From contig BCHU01000003.1 of assembly GCA_001599715.1 (NCBI GenBank), positions 1,860,001 through 1,924,000 on the forward strand: a DNA stretch of 64,000 nucleotides, given 5' to 3'. The first letter of the stretch is position 1. The number at the start of each line of letters is the position of its first letter. Shown in pieces: positions 24,127 to 36,510 of this stretch. The position numbers and the translations under genes are program-made. The DNA comes from Phaeotremella fagi. Its lineage: Eukaryota > Basidiomycota > Tremellomycetes > Tremellales > Phaeotremellaceae. The notes under the pieces were generated by a model. It saw nothing but the letters and a program-made list of their open reading frames with translations. It searched no databases and was not told where the DNA came from.

Positions 24127-25854
24127 ATGGGCTGTAAGTTTTTCAACCTTTTTCCAATCACGTTTCTAGCTGTACTAACAACCCCACTCCAGTTCGTTTC
24201 CTAGAACTCGTCCGACCTTTCATGAGTATCCTCCCAGAGGTTACTGCACCAGAAAGAAAGGTATGTTCCTAATCTCCATGACAAAATTAACACCTCCTCA
24301 GGTCACATTCAATCATAAAGTCCTATGGACAGCTACAACATTACTTATTTTCTTGGTTTGCTCTCAAGTCCCGCTATACGGTATCATGTCTTCAGATTCC
24401 TCTGATCCACTCTATTGGATGAGAGTCATCCTTGCCTCTAACCGTGGTACCCTCATGGAACTCGGTATCACACCCGTTGTCACGTCTGGAATGATCATGC
24501 AATTATTGGCTGGTGCTCAACTCATCGAAGTCGATTTCAGTTTAAAAGATGATCGCGCTTTGTTTGGTGGAGCTCAAAAATGTAGGTTTCCCGTGTTTTC
24601 CACGGTTGTGTCGGAGATTTACTCACACCTCCAGTGTTCGCTCTTATCATCGCTCTCGGTCAAGCTACCGTCTACGTCCTCACCGGTCTCTACGGTTCAC
24701 CTTCATCCCTCGGTCCAGGTGTTTGTCTTCTTCTCATCCTCCAATTGGTCTCAGCTTCATTAATCGTTCTCCTACTCGATGAACTCCTTACCAAAGGCTA
24801 CGGTCTCGGTTCAGGTATCTCTTTATTCATCGCTACCAACATTTGTGAATCTATCGTTTGGAAGGCATTCTCACCAAACACCATCAACACAGGTAGAGGA
24901 CCAGAATTCGAAGGTGCCATCATCGCACTCTTCCATCTCTTGTTCACTTGGAACGATAAATCAAGAGCTCTCAAAGAAGCCTTCTATCGTGAAAGATTAC
25001 CTAACGTCATGAACTTGCTTGCGACTGTTGCCGTTTTCGCCGCAGTCATCTATTTGCAAGGTTTCAGAATCGAAATCCCAATCAAATCAAGTAAAATGAA
25101 AGGTCAACGTGGAAACTATCCCGTTAAATTGTTCTACACTTCAAACATGCCTATCATGCTTGAATCAGCTTTGACTTCTAACGTTTTCCTCGTTAGTCAA
25201 ATGTTGGCTAGTAGATTCCCTGATAACCTTTTGGTTAAATTGTTAGGTGTCTGGGAGGTAGGTTATGATGTCCGAGATTTAGACTGCACTAACATCCTGT
25301 AGCCATTGGAAGATTCAACTCAACTTTCAGCTGTATCAGGTATCGCATACTACATTTCAGCTCCCCACTCAATCGGAGCTGCCCTCTCAGATCCATTCCA
25401 CACCGTAGTCTACATCACCTTCATCGTGACTGCCTGTGCGATCTTCTCAAAGACCTGGATCGAAGTTTCAGGAAGTGGACCAAGGGACGTCGCCAAACAA
25501 CTCAAAGAACAAAACATGACTCTTGCTGGTCATCGTGATGCGTCCATTTACAAGGAACTCAAAAGAGTTATCCCAACTGCTGCTGCCTTTGGTGGTGCTA
25601 CTCTAGGTTTACTCAGTTTCGTCGCTGACATGATGGGTGCTTTGGGATCTGGTACCGGTATCCTCATGGCTACTACCATCATTTACGGATGTAAGTGATG
25701 AGATATGTACGGGTTTATGGTTACTGATGAATGACTTTAGACTTTGAACTTGGTGTTAAAGAAAACGCTGGTCCAGAAGTAGCTGCCTTGGGTGATCTAT
25801 GTGAGTCATGGCGTTCATAGCACGGTTCAAAGCTGACTATCTATAGTGTTCTAA
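24127..25854 (+). CDS. SEC61: Sec61 translocon alpha subunit
   Basis: Ten-helix channel of the ER protein translocon. Exons 24127..24133, 24193..24260, 24302..24581, 24635..25257, 25303..25690, 25741..25800, 25847..25854; 477 aa, the usual size. Diagnostic stretches: [15 protein letters not shown], the plug region [43 protein letters not shown], the cytosolic loop [17 protein letters not shown] and [19 protein letters not shown], and the C-terminal [14 protein letters not shown] and [11 protein letters not shown]. The first coding exon is 7 nt (ATG GGC T) and the last is 8 nt (ending TTC TAA); both are needed to close the reading frame and give the family termini. It acts with SEC62 (54896..55992) in this window. 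Confidence 0.97.
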
Positions 25855-26374
25855 ACAATGTCGCTGAATGAATTTGGTGGAGACGGTGAGGAAGAGAGGA
25901 AAGTGCGTGCTGCGAGGAGGGATGGGAATCTTGGAAAGAGGGAGGAGGTTGGAAATCAATCAAAATTAAAGAAAAGAAAACCAAGGATCGATACGGTCTC
26001 GTTATTTGAGATTTTGATCAGGTCTTGGGACTTGTTAGTATCATTTATAGCATTGTGAAAGATAACACACAGCATGGTGTGGTATATGAATGAAATGGAA
26101 TGATTTGAATGGATGGTAGGGGTGCATTGCCTTCGAGTGGAGGTCATCTAAAACGTTCTATTCCTTGACATCTACATTCACATTCTCGCAGTCATTTATT
26201 TCAACGCAGCCAGTCAGATACTTAGGATATCACAATGACTCTCAACTAGTTTCACTGTTCTCAATCTCACTTCTATATGATGGACAGATAAGGCTACATA
26301 GAAACAGCAAAGGACACATTATCTTATCAACAAATTCTTATTTCTTACGTCAAAAAATCGAATCTCTCAAAAAC
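25855..26374. other. Intergenic, mannosyltransferase promoter region
   Basis: 520 bases. An in-frame extension of the next gene reaches back to 26165 but has no ATG, so it is treated as leader. No other feature seen. Confidence 0.5.
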
Positions 26375-28510
26375 ATGTCCTACGATCTAGAATCTCTACC
26401 AAGGACGACCAACTCGATCCCAAATCCCAATGATCAAGCTACAGATTTCTTACTGGACAATTATGAGGGACAAACGTCGAACCCAATAAAACGTCACAGG
26501 AGCTCAAGAAGTTCTCCTATTCATTTCATATCGACGATCCTGAAACGAGCTTTGAACAGACCTTCAGGTCTTTTACTCCTCCTCCTATCCCTCTCAGCAC
26601 TATATTTCCTCTCAACGTTTGTATTCCAAAACAATGATTCAGGAGATCTACCATCAACATACAAATCCTTCAAAATACCAATAAAAATAACCCAACATTC
26701 ATCCTTACTTTCAGAGAGATTGACTGAATTCCTTCAAAGACCTGTGGAGAGTTTTGAAATTTCTTTGGAAAAGAATTTGATTGGGTGTCCGAGTGGGGTT
26801 AGTGATGGTTTAGTCAATCCTGATCAACTTAATGGGGATGGAGAATTTTGGAGGGGGATGAGTAGTGAAACCGTTTTTGAGAAACGGGTTTCTTTGGTTA
26901 GGTATCTAGAGGGGGTGCTGGAGAGTGGATTGGATTTGGTGGGGAATGATGATTTGGATGGACGAGGGATAGTGTTGACAGGTGGGAATTCTGTATGTCC
27001 CCCAAAAACTCTACTCTTGACAATATTGATTGTACTCTAGGACACGACTGAACGTCTACTCACTTTGATGCGCATTCTACGTCATTACAAATGTAAACTC
27101 CCAATTGAAGTTTTCCATTTCCCAGGTGAACTCACGAACGACGCTCATCGACGTGAAATCGAAGATCTAGATGGGAAAATTAGGGTTATCGAGGGTATAA
27201 CGAAAGATGATGGTGCTTGGAAGGTGGGTCAGGTCTACTCTTTTCACCTTTATTTTCGTGTTAGCTGAGCTTCTTGATAGAATTTCCAGGTTAGTTCATT
27301 TATCACGGTTGCTTTAGGTTCTGGCTGATCAATGTGACAGATTAAAGGTTTGGCTATCGTTCTGTCATCTTTCAGAGAGGTTTTGTATTTGGATTCGGGT
27401 GAGTTATTGATTCTACTTCACCTTTTTGGTTTTCGTCAATGGGAGTGTGGAGGAAGTTCATCGGGTTGCATGATGTTCGACAGGCGATCACTTGAACTCC
27501 ACACCTTCGTGAACGTCAACCTCACCCCAAACATCAACTTGACCCATATTCCACACCCACTAACCTACCCCTTCCCAGACAACATCCCACTCCGAGATCC
27601 AACCTACCTATTCTCCGCACCGCACTATCTAGAAAATGGACGAGCGATCTTCTGGCCAGATCTCTCTAAAGACCACAATTCAAATTCAATCTGGCGTCTC
27701 GTAGGACAACACTGTACCCTCAACCAATGGACCTTCGAAAGTGGTCAAATCATAATCGATAAACTAGGGAATCATGGTTTGAACTTGGCATCTCTGTGGT
27801 TGGCAGCTGGTATGATGCAAGATAGGGATTTCTGGTTTCACATGTGTGGAGGTGATAAAGACACTTTCCGTTGGGGTTTCGAGATTCTTGGTAACGTTTA
27901 TGGGAATAGTTTGAGATGGATGAGTGCTTTGGGGATCCTTAACTCTTATGAGGGTGGGAGATTTTGTGGACAGTACGTCGGGTTTATGGGAGTTGATTTA
28001 TGACCACTGATAAATTTGGCAGTACCACTTTACAATATGATATTGTCATTCCTGCAGGGGAAGTGAAACCTCCGCCAATGTTTGTTCATTCGTGAGTGTA
28101 TTTTCTGACTCAAGACAATCGGAGTCATATTATGATGACCTCGCAACCCCGCTACCATTCCACTCCTCCACCTAAACCTCCAAATCAAACCCCACTAACA
28201 CCCACGTAGAAACCTCCTAAAACACCTCGGTGGCGGTCTCCAAAAAGGCAAAGTCTTCACACACGTGAAAAGACTCTCCAAAGACAACTATTCAGAAACG
28301 AGCGCCAACAACGCTCATCTCTGGGTGTATCAGGGCAACTCACGAGGAATGTGTCTAGATCTGGAACTCCAACCTCGAACAGAGAGTTTGGAGGAATTGC
28401 ATAGAAACGGTCAAGAGGTTTTGACGCTTGATGTGGAAGATGAGGGCAGGTGGTTTGAAGGGTTTGAAAATGTTTTTGCTGAGTTTGGGGGAAGAGTTGG
28501 AGGTTGGTAG
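26375..28510 (+). CDS. GT71 (MNN1-type) alpha-mannosyltransferase
   Basis: Golgi type II membrane glycosyltransferase adding alpha-linked mannose to glycans. Exons 26375..26992, 27041..27223, 27281..27289, 27341..27398, 27579..27972, 28023..28091, 28210..28510; 543 aa. A single transmembrane anchor sits at about residues 64-83 (GLLLLLLSLSALYFLSTFVF) after a basic cytosolic tail. The catalytic region shows GIVLTGGNSDTTERLLTLMR, KLPIEVFHFPGEL, NFQIKGLAIVLSSFREVLYL, the metal-binding LDSDNIPLRDP and ESGQIIIDK. Exon 3 is a 9-nt micro-exon (AATTTCCAG, Asn-Phe-Gln) flanked by ATAG and GTTAGT; skipping it would lose three conserved residues without a frameshift. The start is the first ATG before the cytosolic tail. 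Confidence 0.92.
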
Positions 28511-29031
28511 GGTGGTTTATCCTTTTGATAGATTTAGATGGGATTTTTCTTTTTAGGTAGGGTCGTTGGTTTATTGATTGAACTTGATGATTCGATTTGG
28601 TGGACAGTGCATGAGACGTATATGGCATACAAATAGAGTGCTCAGAGAGAATTGATATGCAGTTTCCATACAAAGACACCCCGCAGCCTATTCTACCAAA
28701 CCAATCCCGATCACACCCGTGGGATTCGATGAATTGGATTTCCATCACAGTTTACCACAACGGACTACCCTTCAACGATTGAGTGAAGCTATGAGACCTA
28801 TGTACGCAGTGTTAGAGTAATTGATTTGTCGATCCTACAAGCACCTTTTCGACCACTGTCGAACGCCGCCACCAATAAATTTGATTCCGTCCACCACATT
28901 TAACATATAAAAATAAAAGTGGACGATACTCAGCGACAACGATACATTCAACAACGACGACGACGATAACAAGAATAAGAATAACAATACGAAAAGGAAT
29001 CAAGAGAAGAAAGTAAATAGGACACACCATC
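28511..29031. other. Intergenic, MRPL27 promoter and leader
   Basis: 521 bases without a gene. A CAACGACGACGACGATAAC tract at 28952..28970 resembles the KGD4 leader tract. The TATA-like ACATATAAAAATAAAAG at about 28902 lies 130 bp upstream of the start. Confidence 0.55.
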
Positions 29032-29812
29032 ATGCAAACTACAAGATCTTTATGGGGAGCTTCGAGATTACCGTTAACTCCTAAACGGGGGAATAAAGAT
29101 TTTTACAAAGGCAAGTAGGGGTTATTTGATTTCTTCGATGTGATTGTATTTAAGCTGGGGAGAAGGATGAGATGAAGTGGGGGTATTTGTAATATCACTC
29201 GAGCGTTTATCTTGTTCTTCGATATTGGAATGACGGATTACGATTTCCATCAACCCTCAATTTCCAATTTTTCGTTGTTTTTTGCTAACCCCCCTTCCCA
29301 TAGGTACCGGTCAATCATCTCTAGTGGGACAAAGAACTGGTCCACCAGGTAAACACGTTATCAAAGGAACAGCGAAATATCGAATCTTAGATGAGAAAGT
29401 CAGATATTTCGTTGGACCCGGATACGAAGCTTTAAACAATATCGATACCGTATGTCCCATCCCCATCCCCATCTCCCACCATAAAATCAATATTGATAAA
29501 ATACAGTTAAAACCATACGTCTCAACTACCTCACCTTCCACACCCAAACCTAAAAATCTCCCAACTTTCTCTCCTCTACTCACTAAGTCCTTGAATCCAG
29601 ATATCAAACTTACCGAGAAAGTTCAGAAAGAATTTTCGAAGCGGTATAGGAATCTTTCGGTTGATCAGCGTCAGGCGTTGGTTATGGATAGTAGGAGACG
29701 ATGGTGGGAGGCCATTTCTCGACGGGAGGTTAGGGATGGGACTGGGGCTGGGGCTGGGGTTTCGCAGGAGGAGGCTTTGACTAGGGAGGTTGAGGAGAGG
29801 GCGACGCAGTAG
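29032..29812 (+). CDS. MRPL27: Mitochondrial large-subunit ribosomal protein mL41 (YmL27)
   Basis: Structural protein of the mitochondrial 54S subunit. Exons 29032..29110, 29304..29449, 29507..29812 give 176 aa. The N-terminus is a presequence-like segment leading to KRGNKDFYKGTG, the mL41 signature; KVRYFVGPGYEALNN and LKPYV follow. Intron 1 (193 nt) has a GCAAGT donor (AAAG|GCAAGT), and only this junction restores the conserved TGQSS frame, so it is a GC-AG intron. A 57-nt in-frame stretch (29450..29506; GTATGT donor, TTGAT branch, ATACAG acceptor) interrupts the conserved block and is almost certainly an intron; if retained the protein is 195 aa. The C-terminal region (KEFSKRYRNLSVDQRQAL) is an extension relative to short orthologues. 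Confidence 0.88.
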
Positions 29813-29912
29813 GGGTTTTTAGGTTGCCATGTAATTTTCGCATTTTCATGTTGGTTCAAGGTTTATTCATCATTCAAATCGTGCATAAGAAAATTATTCC
29901 ATTACTCTACAC

Positions 29913-32360
<2,448 letters not shown>

Positions 32361-32775
32361 GTTGGAGTAATTAAGAGTAGAATGAAGAATGAAAGAACGA
32401 GAAATGGATTAGAATTGTGATATTTAAATGTACTACTCGTCTACCAGCCAACCGCGATGCGTGGAAGTGGTGGTGCGTGAATTTGATTCCGTGTGTGGCA
32501 CTTCAACTATCTCCTCACCTATGGAATGCCCAACGTACAGAAGGATCTGATTCAATGGTGCTCAGTTTCTGTATCATTCACCTCCTCAAGACGACTTGCT
32601 TAATTGATAGAGCTAAAGTGGTTGTTACAGTTGTCCTTATACTGCTAATTTTGGTTCCGGAGGTTGGCAATGCAATGTTGTTGACACGAAATCTTCCACC
32701 TATGCTGTGTTTTAGAAAGTCTTGTTTTGTGGGTCATGCAGAAGGAAAGGAGTTAAGACAATTCGTCCTACGATT
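32361..32775. other. Intergenic, SEC23 promoter
   Basis: 415 bases. A 120-codon open frame on + (32417..32779) has no homology or splice context and overlaps the SEC23 promoter; not called. It marks the left edge of the accessory-looking region. Confidence 0.5.
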
Positions 32776-33103
32776 ATGAAGTTCCTGATCATCTAGGTCA
32801 TCTCCTTGAATTCGGGTATTATTACTATACAGGAGCTCCTTTAGCAGTTTCTACCTCTTGCGCATCCACAGTGAGTAAGTTGATTTTTTCGATCAATTGG
32901 AACCAAATATGAATGCATAGCTGATAACCTCACTCTTCCAGTTGACAGCTGATACATGCAGTGCTCCACCAACTTCTAAACCCTTCAAGAGGAATTTCAG
33001 ACGTGAGATATCAAAACAAGAGAATTTAATCCGTGAGAGACAGTTCAAATTTTTGGATATACCTGTCCTGAAAACAAGCCTAAGCTTTCTGGGGCTGAAA
33101 TAG
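32776..33103 (+). pseudogene. Relic of the secreted six-cysteine protein family
   Basis: A degraded fourth member of the array that follows. ATGAAGTTCCTGATCATC then TAG at 32776..32796 resembles a family signal-peptide start (MKFL) cut by an early stop. About 32814..32870 reads YYYTGAP...TSCAST and ends at a GTGAGT donor, matching the position and phase of family exon 2. 32942..33103 is exon 3: CSAPPTSKPFKRNF, then IRERQFKF, clearly homologous to the intact copies, but ending in an unrelated tail instead of KKAELEVEE. The cysteine-bearing first exon is missing. The splice signals around intron 2 survive, so decay may be recent. It could still be transcribed; coding of a functional secreted protein is unlikely. 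Confidence 0.75.
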
Positions 33104-33607
33104 AGAGTTGTCTATACCGCTAACGAAAGTTGCCTTTTCTGTGGTTTACTCCCTCATGAGGTCTGTCTGCATACCATATGCTCGCGATACCGGGCGAAAT
33201 GCAGATGTCTTTTTTTTGGCACTTTCGAAGCGGAACTGAATTACAAGTTACTGCAGATCTGCCGTAACCATAAGTTACTCGATTTTCCCATGCCGACATA
33301 ACACAGGAACAGAAAGAAAATGATCCTTTATCCTGGAATCTTGGCCTTGGATTCCCCGCCACAACGATGCAACCTTGGCAGTGTCGTAACCTTGGACGTC
33401 GACCTTCGATCTTTTTATAGTTATTCTCGTTCAGCTGTTGCTCGCTGTTCGTTTGTTCAACGGTTTTTATGCCAAAAGCCATTGCGCATGTAACGTTCCG
33501 CAGAATAATATAGAGATCTGGCTTCATCGATCTTCTCCTTTTTTCTTTTCTTCCCCCTTGTTTTTCTTCCTATCCTATTCCTCCCAAAAACACTTATCAT
33601 TCGCAAC
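33104..33607. promoter_or_regulatory. Promoter of secreted-protein gene A
   Basis: 504 bases, no gene. A TATCCTGGAATC element at 33329..33340 resembles elements upstream of genes B and C. A strong pyrimidine tract (TTTTTTCTTTTCTTCCCCC) lies just before the start. Confidence 0.45.
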
Positions 33608-34190
33608 ATGAAGTTCTTATATCTGGCCCTCATTTCAACTTCAGTTGTCGTCTTTGGTCTTCCAACAACAGTAGAAAACGCCAAACGTTACTCTGTCTCA
33701 GGTTCAGCCAAATGTTATTTCCAATGTCCAAATAGCGTCACCGTTAATAGTAAGACTTATCCATACGATTTCGTTCAGCCTGGCGGTGACTACGTTGTGT
33801 GCTAGTAAGTCGTACAATCGCAATGATATACATTGTTACTTGTACTGTACAGCTTAGTAAATTGAATAGCTCAGTTTGATTGACCTAAATTTAGCTACAC
33901 TGATTCGTCGGGTGTAACTGATCCTTATTCCTGTTTGTACGAGGCCGCTACGGGAAAATCAGAAAATTCGTATTGTCCAAATGCGGTGAGTTCTCATCGC
34001 GGATGTAGACAGACCATGCTAATCATCAAATAATTAGGCCTCTCAAGGTTGTGGTGTACCACCAAACAATCGTTCTTTTAGACGAACACTTAACAGCGAG
34101 CTGGAACGTGAAAGCTCAGGAGCTGAAAAATTGATTCGTGCAAGACAATTCAAATTCTCCAAGAAAGCTGAATTGGAGGTTGAAGAATGA
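33608..34190 (+). CDS. Small secreted six-cysteine protein A (array member 1)
   Basis: 146 aa from exons 33608..33804, 33895..33985, 34038..34190. Signal peptide to about residue 17, then a short propeptide LPTTVENAKR ending in a Kex2-type Lys26-Arg27. The mature core holds six Cys in the order CxxxC, C, C, C, C, with KCYFQCPN, VVCYY, SCLY, YCPN and GCGVPP. A second dibasic site follows in NNRSFRR, before a charged C-terminal tail with LIRARQFKF and KKAELEVEE. Intron 1 splits the codon after VVC (TA|C) and intron 2 falls after CPNA, exactly as in genes B and C and in part in the divergent copy at 39085..39604. I recognise no named family. Secretion and proteolytic maturation are inferred from sequence. 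Confidence 0.88.
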
Positions 34191-35468
34191 GATTGTACAA
34201 GTCTAGGAGGTGTGTTGTATACTGTACTTGTACATACTTTCTTTCCTCGAGGGGTTTCATGTTCCCGCTTAGCCCTCGTGTTCATTGATAATTAGATAAG
34301 ACGGTAGCTAAAACATATATATTACATATGCAATTCCATCGCTCTTTCCTCCAATCGAAGCTCAGGAATCCTGGACAATACCTTAGTGCAAGTTGTATCT
34401 ATAAGTTATGGGATGAAACACGAACTAATATATTAACTCTTCAAGAGCTTTACCCCAATAACTTGATATATCAAGGTAGCGTAGTCCTTATCTTAAGTTA
34501 CCCTTCTTAAGCATGTTGCATATCTACCGTAATTGAATCCATATTCACATACCAGCACTTGGTACAGCAATACATGCAAACGAACCTATCACCTAGAACG
34601 AACCTGAACCGCTAGCCGCAGCGATCTTTCTTTGACGGGGGCATTTCTCACTTTGCGAAAAACCGAGCTTAGACCTTGAAGTTTATTACGATACTTACCG
34701 GACTTGCTTATTTTGCAGACCCCGGTTGTCCTTCTTCCGTGAGTGACAAACAGCCTCTCTTACTGCTGTGAAGTGTTTTCTCTGACCTTTACCTGTACAG
34801 GACATCAGGGTGTATCGTGTTGAAAAGCAAACTTCGGATATTGATACAAAGATCCATGCGTTGTACTCTTGCAACATGGTGAACTTGATCGTTTATGCAT
34901 TCAACAAGGGTAGGATTGTTGTTTGGAGAACTGGGATTGTACTGGCATCATGCTAAAAGCGTGGGACTTTCTACTGCACATTCTGAGGATGTACTGCTCG
35001 CTGATTCTTGTAGGTCTGATGTTGTTTTTGTGATGAAAGTATCGCAAGGATTAGCTGCAGTTTTCGGTTGTGATCGCAAGGATATCGTAGATTACATAGA
35101 TGAAGAACAACACACTCCAAAAGTTGTTTGCCTTTAAGCTTAGACAGTTTAAACATGCCGTTATCCATTGATAAGTATCCTGACCCATTTCCTGGATTCT
35201 TTACCTTAATTTTCAGCCACTAAGCGATTTGACGAAACCTGTGGCTACTGTATGATCATAGTAGGCCTGGACAGCAGACTTCCTGGACAGGGATGCACCT
35301 CCGAAAGAAAACCAGCAAGCTAAGTACACCGATCCGTGCTTGGCACCGTTGTTGGGTTTCCCTCAAGCATCAAAGAAATCAAAGAAAAGTCGTCCACCAA
35401 CGCTTTTCTTTTCCATTCCTTCCTTTTTTTTTTTTTTGAGAAGATCTCCCAATTCAAACCCATATAAA
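34191..35468. other. Long intergenic gap, promoter of gene B
   Basis: 1278 bases with no supported gene or family relic. TCCTGGA-type elements at 35190..35196 and 35281..35286 resemble those upstream of A and C. A T-rich run (TTTTTTTTTTTT) precedes the start of B. Confidence 0.5.
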
Positions 35469-36020
35469 ATGAAATTCTTATACTTAACTCTGATTTCAAC
35501 TTTGGCATTCGCCCTCCCAACACCCGTAGACAACGCTAAACGATACGCTACCTCCGGAACAGCGAAATGTTATTACACTTGTCCTGATACTAATGATTTT
35601 GGAGCTGGACCTTGGAATTTCGCATCTGTTGATACCAGTTCATCATCTTACAACATTTGTTTGTATGTTTGTTTCTGTTCTTTGGGAAGTGTTCCCTTCC
35701 CCGCTGACACACGTTGATTTAGCTATCAGAATCCTAGCAATGCCAATTCACAGAGTGGATGTGCTTACCACCCCGATACAGGAGTGCAATACGGATCTTC
35801 AACTGGATGTCCAGCATCTGTAAGCTGTTCCTTATACAATGGAAATAACGATATTGATATTGACATCCCCGTTTAGCTTCCAGTAGGCTCTTGTGGTGCA
35901 CCACCAACATCCAAATCTTTCAAGCGAGCTTTGGAACGTGAAATCTCCGCAGGGGAAAGATTGATTCGTGCCAGACAATTTAAATTCACTAAGAAAGCTG
36001 AATTGGAGGTTGAAGAATAG
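35469..36020 (+). CDS. Small secreted six-cysteine protein B (array member 2)
   Basis: 144 aa from exons 35469..35662, 35723..35819, 35877..36020. Same architecture as A: signal peptide MKFLYLTLISTLAFA, propeptide PTPVDNAKR with dibasic Lys24-Arg25, core with KCYYTCPD, NICFY, GCAYHPDTG, GCPAS and SCGAPP (six Cys), a second dibasic site in SFKR and the tail EREISAGERLIRARQFKF then TKKAELEVEE. The tail is nearly identical in A and B, suggesting recent duplication or gene conversion of exon 3, while exons 1 and 2 differ more. Introns are at the same positions and phases as in A and C. Confidence 0.88.
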
Positions 36021-36510
36021 GATCATAGTCATTGTCGTTATGCGTAATTTGATACAAACAGTACTGGACAGTCTCTCGTGTTCTGATTTCTTGATAAAAT
36101 TGGACGTTAGATTTATAATTTTTGGTACTTTGTAGACCTCTTCGATGTTGATCATGATGTTCGTAAGGGACTCCTGCATTTCAGACGGTAAAATACAGTA
36201 TCTCTGGTAAAGCGAGAGAACACAATAGTTAATCCACTCAGAACCCCAAATCGAGGTATGCCGGCATAAAATTCAGTCAAGTACCTGATCAGCTTTCCAG
36301 TTTCCTGGAATATACAAACAACCCCTGGACCAAGGATCAGCCTTTCAGTCGTTTCTCGCTTTCCGTCTGAAGCCCGAGTAGAGCTTTTACGCTACCTACA
36401 GGACTATTGTTTTGTTTTTCTTTTTGAAGAAATGGAGGCTCTTGCTTTTTTTCTAGTTGTCAACACTTTCTCAGTTAATCAATCACAATTACATCTCTCA
36501 CAAACACATC
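36021..36510. promoter_or_regulatory. Promoter of gene C
   Basis: 490 bases without a gene. It contains TTTCCTGGAATA at 36301..36312, the closest match to the A element, and T-rich tracts before the start. Confidence 0.45.

Noticed and set aside
26165..26374. N-terminal extension of the GT71 mannosyltransferase
   Set aside because: It starts with TTG, not ATG, and would put 70 unrelated residues before the normal cytosolic tail.
32417..32779. 120-codon open frame upstream of the secreted-protein array
   Set aside because: No domain, no splice context, overlaps the SEC23 promoter and runs into the relic start; composition is that of chance.
34895..35137. 80-codon frame in the gap between array genes A and B
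   Set aside because: No signal peptide, Cys pattern or similarity to the family.
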